IMG/VR virus record: IMGVR_UViG_3300009488_002389
Location: 1 to 27,112 of that record
From: a virus
Length of the DNA stretch: 27,112 bases
Direction: 5' to 3' (one strand)
Position 1 is the first letter of the stretch. Every line of letters starts with the position of its first letter. Both the position numbers and the translations under genes were made by a program. Positions 15,304 through 21,258 of the stretch are shown piece by piece. The notes below the pieces were generated by a model that saw only the letters and a program-made list of their open reading frames with translations, was not told the DNA's origin and did no database searches.

Positions 15304-15685
15304 AAATATTAATCACGTTCCAATTTTTATCCCCCGGAGCTATCGAGTCGTCCACTTTAAGTAATTCAATCGCCATATTCTCATTTGTTAAATAAACTGC
15401 GCCGTCATCGGCGTTAAAAATTTTTATATTCTTGGTTGCTGTGTCTTTTATGACAACGGCATCGATACCCGAGGCGGATTTAATCAAAAGTCTTTGACCG
15501 ATAATACCACCTTCGATATTTTCGATGCTTCCTGAATTTGAAATAATTACTAGCTCCGAATCTATAGTAATTTCATTTGATGCTATTTGAGTAGATGCAA
15601 GTATCCCTGATAATCCAAAATTATCATTAATCCTGCCAGGGATGACGTTATTATTTGCGTCGGTTACAGTTTCATGTAGTGTCAA
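15296..15685 (-). CDS. Beta-rich tail/fibre-associated protein, TTG start
   Basis: A 129-residue beta-rich protein. TTG 15685 is the only start in this frame with a ribosome site (GGAGGG about 10 nt upstream); an ATG nearby is out of frame. Segments such as QRLLIKSASGIDAVVIKD and AVYLTNENMAIELLKVDD resemble the repetitive strand units of fibre or needle proteins, ending DKNWNVINIY, typical of fibre-domain endings. It is the first gene of the fibre operon, about 50 bp downstream of an extended -10 promoter, and overlaps the 366-residue fibre gene by 8 bp. Likely a fibre adaptor or short fibre. Confidence 0.65.
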   Translation of the reverse strand: MTLHETVTDANNNVIPGRINDNFGLSGILASTQIASNEITIDSELVIISNSGSIENIEGGIIGQRLLIKSASGIDAVVIKDTATKNIKIFNADDGAVYLTNENMAIELLKVDDSIAPGDKNWNVINIYA

Positions 15686-15745
15686 AAGATAAGACCCTCC
15701 AATAAAAAATGATTAGGGACATTCCCTTATCTCCGTTACTGATTA

Positions 15746-15754
15746 ATTATATCA
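15746..15754 (-). promoter_or_regulatory. Extended -10 promoter of the fibre operon
   Basis: On the minus strand TGATATAAT (a TGn extension followed by a perfect TATAAT, 15746-15751) lies 60 bp upstream of the TTG start at 15685. No good -35 is present, which an extended -10 tolerates. It lies between the tRNA-like gene and the operon, and would supply transcription cut off by the terminators of the island to the right. Confidence 0.55.
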
Positions 15755-15785
15755 GAAAAAATCACAACAGACCTTTATGTAATTT

Positions 15786-15861
15786 TGGTAACTGGGGCCG
15801 GACTTGAACAGGCGACCTTCGGGGTATGAACCCGATAAGCTACTAACTGCTCTACCCCGTA
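15786..15861 (-). tRNA. Initiator-like tRNA-Met (CAU), some stem mismatches
   Basis: A complete 76-nt cloverleaf with encoded CCA on the minus strand. Arms: acceptor TACGGGG/CCCAGTT, D stem GAGC/GCTT, anticodon stem TCGGG/CCCGA around TTCATAC (anticodon CAT), T arm GCCTG-TTCAAGT-CCGGC. Three consecutive G-C pairs close the anticodon loop and positions 1:72 are unpaired (U-U), both hallmarks of bacterial initiator tRNA. Mismatches: G4-A69 in the acceptor and U52-C62 in the T stem. The D loop is short and lacks one of the usual two G. It may be a divergent functional phage tRNA, a decayed one, or a recombination (attachment) remnant. Confidence 0.75.
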
Positions 15862-15898
15862 AAAAAGCCCCTTATATGAAAGCACAAAAAGAAATAAA

Positions 15899-15940
15899 CG
15901 GCCTCCTTTAGATAAGCTAGCGTGTTATTAGAGGAGGCCG
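15899..15940. ncRNA. Structured leader or small RNA candidate between tRNA and terminator
   Basis: A perfect 9-bp stem with arms 15899-15907 (CGGCCTCCT) and 15932-15940, extendable with wobble pairs to about 12 bp, encloses a loop containing GCTAGC. On the minus strand it is followed by GTTTATTTCTTTTTG, a broken U-tract, so it could terminate a short RNA or act as a leader of the tRNA. One arm carries CCTCC (anti-Shine-Dalgarno) and the other AAAGGAGG, hiding each other in the stem. Existence as an RNA is inferred from structure only. Confidence 0.35.
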
Positions 15941-15947
15941 CAGCTAC

Positions 15948-15974
15948 AATATAACAACATTTAAAAAATGTAAA
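15948..15974 (-). promoter_or_regulatory. Possible weak promoter of the structured leader and tRNA
   Basis: TTTACA (15969-15974) and TATATT (15948-15953) on the minus strand are 15 bp apart, shorter than ideal; an alternative -10 TATTGT (15946-15951) restores 17 bp. The start would fall near 15940, exactly at the base of the hairpin at 15899-15940. Upstream is the terminator of the island operon, so the tRNA needs its own promoter. Confidence 0.35.
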
Positions 15975-15990
15975 GAGAGATTTATAAATT

Positions 15991-16017
15991 AAAAAACGGC
16001 ATGAAGCCGTTTTTTTT
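15991..16017. terminator. Bidirectional intrinsic terminator
   Basis: AAAAAACGGC (15991-16000) pairs with GCCGTTTTTT (16006-16015) around ATGAA. T-runs on both strands allow termination in both directions. On the minus strand it ends the HTH/spanin-like operon about 60 bp after its last stop. The rest of the gap 15862-16075 holds the tRNA leader, a weak hairpin near 16032-16050 and a 14-nt palindrome over the stop at 16076. Confidence 0.8.
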
Positions 16018-16075
16018 GTAAGAAAGATATGAAGGTCCCCGGGATCTTCACACGTATATCCTAGCTTATAATTAG

Positions 16076-16489
16076 CTAATTAACAAGATTCATAGCCCAA
16101 ACAGTTCCAAAAATTGTGAATGCTATTTTTATCCAAAAGTTATCACTTTCAAGGGATTTGTTTTGGGCTTCTAAGTCTTTAATCTGCTTGGTTTTTAATT
16201 CAAAATCTTCAATTAATAGATTATTGTAATTCTTTAGAATTATATTCTTTACTATTAGAGCCGAACTTTTATCCATCATTTCATCATAGGTGGATAGCTT
16301 TATTTTCTTAATTCTTTTTTTGACTAGCTTACTAAAATATTCTTTGTTTTCTTCTAACAGTATGAATTCTTTGGGATCAATATTCTTCTTGAGTAGCTCC
16401 TCTTCAGAGTAGCCCACTTCAATACCGCCAGCTATATTACAATTTGAAAACACCCCCAGCATCAACATAAAACAAATTATTCTTTTCAT
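16076..16489 (-). CDS. Exported coiled-coil protein with C-terminal anchor, paralogue of the lysis-cassette protein
   Basis: A 137-residue protein: signal peptide (MKRIICFMLMLGVFSNCN, cleavage near IAGG), then GIEVGYSEEELLKK, then a long charged helical region with coiled-coil character (LKTKQIKDLEAQNKSLESDN) and a C-terminal hydrophobic segment IKIAFTIFGTVWAMNLV. Its motif order and ending match the protein at 8812-9126, with about 30 extra residues in the middle. By that relationship it may be a second spanin-like or envelope protein. It overlaps the regulator gene by ATGA and is therefore co-translated with it, in a regulated accessory operon rather than with holin and endolysin. It may thus serve the lysogen instead of lysis. 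No certain lipobox. Confidence 0.65.
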   Translation of the reverse strand: MKRIICFMLMLGVFSNCNIAGGIEVGYSEEELLKKNIDPKEFILLEENKEYFSKLVKKRIKKIKLSTYDEMMDKSSALIVKNIILKNYNNLLIEDFELKTKQIKDLEAQNKSLESDNFWIKIAFTIFGTVWAMNLVN

Positions 16490-16680
16490 ATTACACAGCC
16501 TTTCTTTTCGTATTTTACTACTTTATTCTCATGCCTTTTATAATGCCTTCTTAAATAAACACAAAGTGCCCTTTTGTCTCTTGAATATATGTTTTTTGCT
16601 ATCCAAGCTAGACTGTACCCCCCCATTTCTAGCTTGGCTATTAATTCTATATTATAGTCAGCTTTTGGTTTTCTTATCAT
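16486..16680 (-). CDS. Small HTH DNA-binding protein
   Basis: A 64-residue basic protein. IAKLEMGGYSLAWIAKNI, then KRALCVYLRRHYKR, reads as a helix-turn-helix of the resolvase/Hin-like or sigma-like type (the pattern IxxLxxxGxSxxxIAxxL), with a lysine-rich tail. It is likely the regulator of the divergent promoter region beside it. The ATG (16678-16680) has no ribosome site and lies inside a 24-nt palindrome. The promoter -10 ends only 8 nt upstream, so the mRNA is probably leaderless or nearly so. It overlaps the next gene by ATGA. Confidence 0.65.
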   Translation of the reverse strand: MIRKPKADYNIELIAKLEMGGYSLAWIAKNIYSRDKRALCVYLRRHYKRHENKVVKYEKKGCVI

Positions 16681-16696
16681 ATTTCAATATGATAAG
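16673..16696. promoter_or_regulatory. 24-nt palindrome covering the regulator start codon and -10 box
   Basis: CTTATCATATT (16673-16683) and AATATGATAAG (16686-16696) are perfect 11-bp inverted repeats with a 2-bp centre. The palindrome contains the regulator's ATG and its TATCAT -10 box. A dimeric HTH protein bound here would shut off its own gene, so autoregulation is the simplest reading. As RNA, only part of it would be transcribed. Confidence 0.55.
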
Positions 16697-16717
16697 GGAT
16701 TTGGTGCAGCTTGTCAA
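16689..16717 (-). promoter_or_regulatory. Promoter of the HTH/spanin-like operon
   Basis: On the minus strand TTGACA (16712-16717) and TATCAT (16689-16694) are exactly 17 bp apart. Only 8 nt separate the -10 from ATG 16680, so transcription should start at or within a few bases of the start codon. Its -35 lies 5 bp from the -35 of the opposite promoter. Confidence 0.75.
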
Positions 16718-16722
16718 CAGCG

Positions 16723-16755
16723 TTGACAAACGGTTCCCCGCCGTGGTACTATAAT
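16723..16755 (+). promoter_or_regulatory. Promoter of the beta-barrel-like gene
   Basis: TTGACA at 16723-16728, followed after 18 bp by TACTAT (16747-16752) with a TGG extension at 16744-16746; a perfect TATAAT at 16750-16755 lies 21 bp from the -35. Together this is a credible extended -10 promoter. It is back-to-back with the minus-strand promoter, and both -35 boxes form TTGTCAA-N5-TTGACAA (16711-16729). The two polymerases could not bind fully at once. Confidence 0.6.
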
Positions 16756-16761
16756 ATATAT

Positions 16762-16789
16762 ACCAGCAAAAGGAGGGCTGGTGAAATAA
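16762..16789 (+). promoter_or_regulatory. Leader hairpin exposing a ribosome site before a two-codon ORF
   Basis: ACCAGC (16762-16767) pairs with GCTGGT (16777-16782), leaving AAAAGGAGG in the loop. The AGGAGG is followed after 4 nt by GTG AAA TAA (16781-16789), a two-codon open frame. It lies in the 5' leader of the beta-barrel-like gene and could regulate it by stalling or ribosome loading. Function is speculative. Confidence 0.3.
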
Positions 16790-16826
16790 ACGCTAGGTCG
16801 ATAAAAAAATAGAAATGGAGAAAATT

Positions 16827-17432
16827 ATGAATATGAAAAAGATTTTTAAAGCAATACTAATAATGATGGTTGGGATTAATGTTTGTACCTTAGGCGCTGT
16901 TAATTTTGATCTAAAGAAAAACATTGAATGGAGCGATAGTTTAGAAACTGTCCTTTACGATGATGCTCTTTATGGCACCTTTGATAATAACAGCCGTTAT
17001 GATTTTGGTGCTAAAATTGAGTATGCTGTCACCTCTAACATTTATTATTTCGCTAAAGCCGCCTATCTAGATGATGCAGCCTTGAATATAAACCAGTCTT
17101 TTAACTTTAGTGCTGGATATGGGCTTTGTATCAAAAACTATGAAAAGGGTACGGAGTATTTTGTATCAAAGCTAGAAATAGGCTTTTTAAGCCGTGGTGA
17201 TCAACATAATTATCTAGTAAGCATGATAGATTATTATGAGAATAAATATTTTGGGTATCAAGCCACATGTGACATTATCAAATCCTTAAGCGATGATTTA
17301 ACGGAAATAGCAGCCGAAATTAAAACGTTTCTTGTTTTAGATGTTTTCCGCCCCGGTGCGTCAATACACTTTAATCAAGCAAATGGAGCAGCTTATTATA
17401 CAATAGCCCTGGATTGTGGAATAACACTCTAA
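16827..17432 (+). CDS. Exported, probably outer-membrane beta-barrel-like protein (phage accessory gene)
   Basis: A 201-residue protein from ATG 16827, chosen because GGAG (16817-16820) lies 6 nt before it; the ATG at 16815 overlaps that site. A signal peptide (MNMKKIFKAILIMMVGIN, cleavage after TLGA) is followed by alternating aromatic/polar strands: YDFGAKIEYAVTSNIYYFAK, FNFSAGYGLCI, YFVSKLEIGFL, KYFGYQATCDII and the end AAYYTIALDCGITL. This pattern suggests a small beta-barrel, but no named family is recognised. It is the only plus-strand gene after the replication module, has its own promoter and terminator, and is divergent from the HTH operon. This is the pattern of a lysogenic-conversion (moron) gene that could change the host surface or block superinfection. 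Role inferred. Confidence 0.65.
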   Translation: MNMKKIFKAILIMMVGINVCTLGAVNFDLKKNIEWSDSLETVLYDDALYGTFDNNSRYDFGAKIEYAVTSNIYYFAKAAYLDDAALNINQSFNFSAGYGLCIKNYEKGTEYFVSKLEIGFLSRGDQHNYLVSMIDYYENKYFGYQATCDIIKSLSDDLTEIAAEIKTFLVLDVFRPGASIHFNQANGAAYYTIALDCGITL

Positions 17433-17438
17433 GGCCTT

Positions 17439-17470
17439 TAATCCCTGGCTATATAATTAGCCAGGGATTA
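17439..17470. terminator. Bidirectional terminator ending the barrel-like gene and the late operon
   Basis: Perfect 13-bp stem TAATCCCTGGCTA (17439-17451) and TAGCCAGGGATTA (17458-17470) with a TATAAT loop; TTTCTTTATT follows on the plus strand. The stop codon and last codons of the minus-strand tail-tip gene lie inside the stem, so one structure serves both converging transcripts. Confidence 0.8.
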
Positions 17471-19949
17471 TTTCTTTATTCTCCAATAGTTTTAAAATTG
17501 TAGCTCCGCCATCTCTTTTATGCCTAATTCCAACACAATAAAAATCCTTTGTTCTGTACCCTTCTAATTCATTCCAGCTTTTATAATGACCTATCTCATT
17601 TCTAAAACTGTCTTGCTTAGGATCAAGCCTTACTTCTATCTGATCAAATATATCTACCTCGCGATAATTAAACGGTACTGATATTGTCATCCTAGCCCTT
17701 GGGTCTTTGTCTTGCTCAAGCTGTGCTTGTAATTGATCTATTTTTTCTTGTGACGAATCGATTAAATCAAAATTTTCCATCCGCTTTATTCTTTTGCCAT
17801 ATTTGAGAATTGATGCAGCATCTTTAGCAAAAACTGTTTGATTATCGCCATCAGGTAATAGTGTAAAGCTATGGGTGGTAGGAGTAACAGGGGAACTTTT
17901 ATTAGAAGAAGTGTCAATGCCAATAAATCCATCAGAACTTGGAGAAAACGGAACCTGAGCGAGCACCCTTATTCGCCTATAATCAATAGTTCCGTTTGTG
18001 TATATTAATATCGCTTTACTAAAAAATTGATTCTGTAGCATTACATCTCTCAATAATTGAGCTTTTATTCCGTTTGCAAAAAGTACGCTATGAGAATTTA
18101 TATCAGCTACTAAAAAATCAGGCTCTGTCCACGCAGCAGTGACTATGATTGAACCGCCATCCTGAAAATAAAATCGCGCTGCCCATATTACAGTTTGCGT
18201 TTCTATTGATGTATATGTATAGGACCCTATAGCGCTATCATTATTTTGTAATATAATATAATTTTTTACTTGAGCAAACCCTGCATTATAGCTAATTACT
18301 TTTTCAATTAACTTATTATTAAAATTATCAACTATAAACTTTGAAGTGCCTTTAATAGAAAAAGTTGTCGCAAATAATTTTTCATACTGCTGAAATATTT
18401 CAGATTCCGTTTTTAAAATATTTGATAGCTTTATGGAACTGTAGTAAACTTTCCCCCACTTAGTACCATGTTCAAAATAACTGCCGCTATCATTGTAAAA
18501 GCCAAACCCAGAGCATACTATTTTCCTTTTTATTCCTGTAAAAACTATCCCTAAATTAAAAATAGCAGTCGTACTCTGCAATTTTCCATTAATATATGTT
18601 TCTATAAGTTTATTGGTGTAATCAAAATTTAAAGCTAAATTTTGATAAAAGCCATCACCTAGACATTGCGTAAGAATTACTTGTTCTAAAATTAATATCT
18701 GAGAGCTTACCGTGTTTTCCGGATCGGTGTGCTTAGCATAAAAATATATTAATTCATTTTTATAATTAATCCCTATCCCTTCAAAAGAATAATCAGGTAA
18801 TGGCATCCCCCCTGTTGCAGATTGAGACTGCCACAATCGGGGCTCCGCGTCATTATTTTGTGTCCAACCCCATATTGGCCTCACAGAATGAAATAATCTC
18901 GCGGGGGGGCCTCCCATTATCGTATTATCAAATTTAGCATTACTATTTTTTTCCCATTTAATAATTATTTCTAAGCTATGATTTTGTAATGAAGGATAAG
19001 GATCAGGAGACAAAATATTATAAAAAGCCCTTGACGAATGGCTAAAAAATCCATTTTGCCAAGGGTCTTCTATGTTTCTCGGTAAACCGTTCTCCGTTAT
19101 ACTTGTAGCTACTGTAAAATCCTCACTATTGGCACTCGATTGATCCCTAATAGTAGTTCCCGCGCCATCATTAAAATCCGTTTCATCAAAAAGCCATAAA
19201 CCTAAAGTATTTGCGTCATCCTCAAAATTTGCCCGAGTCGTTTTTTCATTTCCGAAATAGGTAAAAAACAGCTTATTGTCATAAAGCCTCAACCCGCCTA
19301 TGCCTCCACCATCTACGACCGACTGATTCATCTGGGCAAGAAGATTTTGGTCATACGGTGTAACGTTATCATAAAATATCTCTTTCCGGAAAATGCCGCC
19401 TGTGGTTATTACCCCCAGCTCTTGATATGTATTATCAAACAGATCGATTACTTCTTTGATTATGGCCTGTGAGCTGGCCCTTTTAGACCGGCCAATAATG
19501 TTTTCCAAAATATAATGATCTCTTAAAATATCCAGCCTGGAATTTATTGTTAAGTCACAAGTCATATTTTCCTTGTAAGAAGGAAAGGTAGCAATTAAAC
19601 CATCTAATAATGGTTTAATATCTGTCTCTGCTTCCTCATTAAAAGAACCTTCAAATAAATAAATTTCGTAGTACCTAAACCGTGAGTGATACACATACTC
19701 ATTGGCGCCATTCCAAAGGCTTCCCTCCGTGCCTTCCGGATTAAAAGCGCCGGTTCGATTGTTAAATTCAAAAATACAAGAACTCTGTTGAACACGCCCC
19801 CTTAGCGTAACATCGTCAAGATCAATTGATATGTCACTTTTCCTTTTAATAAGGAAACGAGTAATATCTTCCCAAGGACCCCACGTGCTTGCGCTTGTAC
19901 GTCTTGCAATCTCAATTTTAAATGCTTTTTGTCTTTTATGCGATAACAT
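17457..19949 (-). CDS. Tail-tip / minor tail protein with LamG domain
   Basis: An 830-residue protein from ATG 19949, which shares its A with the TAA of the gene before it (TAATG); an in-frame TTG at 19988 inside that gene is less likely. The N-terminal part (DVTLRGRV, then FEFNNRTGAFNPEGTEGSLW) matches the opening of minor tail proteins that attach adhesion modules to the tail tip. Residues about 245-510 contain a LamG-like lectin domain (LGLWLFDETDFNDGAGTTIRD, then HSLEIIIKWEK). The C-terminal third (YGKRIKRMENFDLID, then FYCVGIRHKRDGGATILKLL) looks like a baseplate hub or tip domain. It lies after the distal tail protein gene, the usual siphophage order. Likely receptor or glycan recognition. 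Its last codons are within the terminator stem. Confidence 0.78.
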   Translation of the reverse strand: MLSHKRQKAFKIEIARRTSASTWGPWEDITRFLIKRKSDISIDLDDVTLRGRVQQSSCIFEFNNRTGAFNPEGTEGSLWNGANEYVYHSRFRYYEIYLFEGSFNEEAETDIKPLLDGLIATFPSYKENMTCDLTINSRLDILRDHYILENIIGRSKRASSQAIIKEVIDLFDNTYQELGVITTGGIFRKEIFYDNVTPYDQNLLAQMNQSVVDGGGIGGLRLYDNKLFFTYFGNEKTTRANFEDDANTLGLWLFDETDFNDGAGTTIRDQSSANSEDFTVATSITENGLPRNIEDPWQNGFFSHSSRAFYNILSPDPYPSLQNHSLEIIIKWEKNSNAKFDNTIMGGPPARLFHSVRPIWGWTQNNDAEPRLWQSQSATGGMPLPDYSFEGIGINYKNELIYFYAKHTDPENTVSSQILILEQVILTQCLGDGFYQNLALNFDYTNKLIETYINGKLQSTTAIFNLGIVFTGIKRKIVCSGFGFYNDSGSYFEHGTKWGKVYYSSIKLSNILKTESEIFQQYEKLFATTFSIKGTSKFIVDNFNNKLIEKVISYNAGFAQVKNYIILQNNDSAIGSYTYTSIETQTVIWAARFYFQDGGSIIVTAAWTEPDFLVADINSHSVLFANGIKAQLLRDVMLQNQFFSKAILIYTNGTIDYRRIRVLAQVPFSPSSDGFIGIDTSSNKSSPVTPTTHSFTLLPDGDNQTVFAKDAASILKYGKRIKRMENFDLIDSSQEKIDQLQAQLEQDKDPRARMTISVPFNYREVDIFDQIEVRLDPKQDSFRNEIGHYKSWNELEGYRTKDFYCVGIRHKRDGGATILKLLENKEIIPG

Positions 19950-19973
19950 TAGGGGTCCTTTTTGTCTTTTATG
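19925..19973. repeat. Direct repeat, 16 bp, 33 bp apart, at the tail-tip gene start
   Basis: CTTTTTGTCTTTTATG occurs at 19925-19940 and exactly again at 19958-19973. In the frame of the 830-residue protein and its upstream extension this gives HKRQK twice, 11 codons apart. It spans the overlapping stop and start of the two genes. Confidence 0.8.
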
Positions 19974-20221
19974 AGTACACCGTCGCAAGTCTTATATCTT
20001 AATCCAGGCGGCTTTGGTGGCGGGAATAACGATTCTACTTCAGCAAAGGAGCATTTATCTTTTTGCTTAGTTGTTATTGACTGTAAGGCTGATTTTATAT
20101 TTTCGACTATTTCTTGAGTTTTTAAATTAAGCCCGAATATTTTCTTGGTAGCTTCCGCTAACTCTTCAAGTGAGCATCCCACCGTGTGGATATTAATTTC
20201 GTTATGATCTTTTATTTGCAT
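19949..20221 (-). CDS. Small tail-region protein
   Basis: A 90-residue soluble protein with no recognised domain. A GCSLEELAEATKKIFGLN helix and a proline-rich segment FPPPKPPGL precede a lysine-rich end. It is located between the distal tail and tail-tip genes and its stop overlaps the tip gene start. The nearest ribosome-like GGGAG is about 14 nt before ATG 20221, so initiation looks weak. Could be a tail assembly cofactor; undetermined. Confidence 0.6.
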   Translation of the reverse strand: MQIKDHNEINIHTVGCSLEELAEATKKIFGLNLKTQEIVENIKSALQSITTKQKDKCSFAEVESLFPPPKPPGLRYKTCDGVLIKDKKDP

Positions 20222-20264
20222 AATATAAATTTTGTTCTCCCATTTATATTAGGTAATGTACTAT

Positions 20265-20355
20265 ATAAATTTATTTAGCGCTACTCTATTTGTTTCTCAA
20301 AAAACACGATATATGAGAAACAAGAGGTTTTAAGATAAATTTATTAAGTGCTACT
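20265..20355. repeat. Imperfect direct repeat and inverted repeat between tail genes
   Basis: A 21-bp element at 20265-20285 recurs at 20335-20355 with two mismatches (19/21); the second copy spans the stop of the distal tail gene. Between them TTGTTTCTCA (20290-20299) and TGAGAAACAA (20314-20323) form a perfect 10-bp inverted repeat with a 14-nt loop. The spacer 20222-20343 otherwise has no gene. Confidence 0.7.
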
Positions 20356-21258
20356 AATTCTTGTTTCCATTAACTCAAGTTTTACGGCCCCTCGCGCTTT
20401 TTCGCCCCAAGGATTTACTACCCACTTAGCTTTTGCCTCAATAAGATACACATCATTAATACTAAAATCCGGAATATCGCCTTCTGTAAATTCTCCGGAG
20501 CTTGGGAAAAAATTAAAGATGCCTCCGTTATTAACTATTTCTCTAATTAATTTATATTCCTTAGTTGATAAAGACCTCAAAATCATTGATGAATTAAAAA
20601 TACTTTTAACTCTATTCAGAATAGAATGCCCAAGATAATCCCTATTTAATTTACCTTTTGGGTCGCTAAAATTTTCATCATAACTAAGAACTTTACCCGT
20701 CTGAAGTTTCATATACCTGCGGCCCATGTAAAGCTCGCCAATTCTTTTTTCTTGATTTTCTATTTGAGTAAGAGTAATTTCAAATTTAAAAAACTGACCT
20801 GTTGTAACTGTTTCAGTTAATAATGCCTCTCCATTTTCTTGTAGTAACCGCCCATAATTCTCAAGCCGCAAAGGCAAGCTGTCACCAATTAGGCCTAGAT
20901 CGTCCGATTCCCAATGAATCGCACTACTAGCGTAATTAGAGTATGTTTTAACTACTGTATATCCCGCCTCACCTCTACGCCTCCTTGAAATAATTAAATC
21001 TTTAAAATTAATGCCTAGTAGTTTAATGATATCGATTTCGACGTCATCTTTAAAATCAATAATGATAGAAACTGTTACTGTATCGTCATCTGCTTTTTTA
21101 GTATACAAGAGTCCTGATGACTTATGATCATAAAGTAAATGTTTATCGTTAGCATACCATTTTTCCGGAGGATTAAAAGTTATTTCAAAATTTGGATTAA
21201 TATTACTATCTAAAAAATTAGCCTCGCAAAGCTCAAATTTTAAAGTATCTTGTGCCAT
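20344..21258 (-). CDS. Distal tail / minor tail protein
   Basis: A 304-residue protein following the tape measure gene, its ATG overlapping that gene's TAA (TAATG). It is beta-rich with no signal peptide, and by place and size matches a distal tail or tape-measure-attached minor tail protein. Segments WYANDKHLLYDHKS and KFEITLTQIENQEKRIGELYM, then GELYMGRRYMKL, resemble tail-tip ring proteins of Gram-negative siphophages, but similarity is weak. It probably connects tape measure and tail tip. Confidence 0.65.
   Translation of the reverse strand: MAQDTLKFELCEANFLDSNINPNFEITFNPPEKWYANDKHLLYDHKSSGLLYTKKADDDTVTVSIIIDFKDDVEIDIIKLLGINFKDLIISRRRRGEAGYTVVKTYSNYASSAIHWESDDLGLIGDSLPLRLENYGRLLQENGEALLTETVTTGQFFKFEITLTQIENQEKRIGELYMGRRYMKLQTGKVLSYDENFSDPKGKLNRDYLGHSILNRVKSIFNSSMILRSLSTKEYKLIREIVNNGGIFNFFPSSGEFTEGDIPDFSINDVYLIEAKAKWVVNPWGEKARGAVKLELMETRISST

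Noticed and set aside
16032-16050. Hairpin GAAGGTC/GATCTTC as a terminator
   Set aside because: Short stem with a G-U pair and no U-tract; the CGGC hairpin 30 bp further along is the convincing terminator.
16711-16729. TTGTCAA-N5-TTGACAA read as a repressor operator
   Set aside because: The symmetry is fully explained by two divergent -35 boxes; it may still bind a protein but is not needed as an operator.
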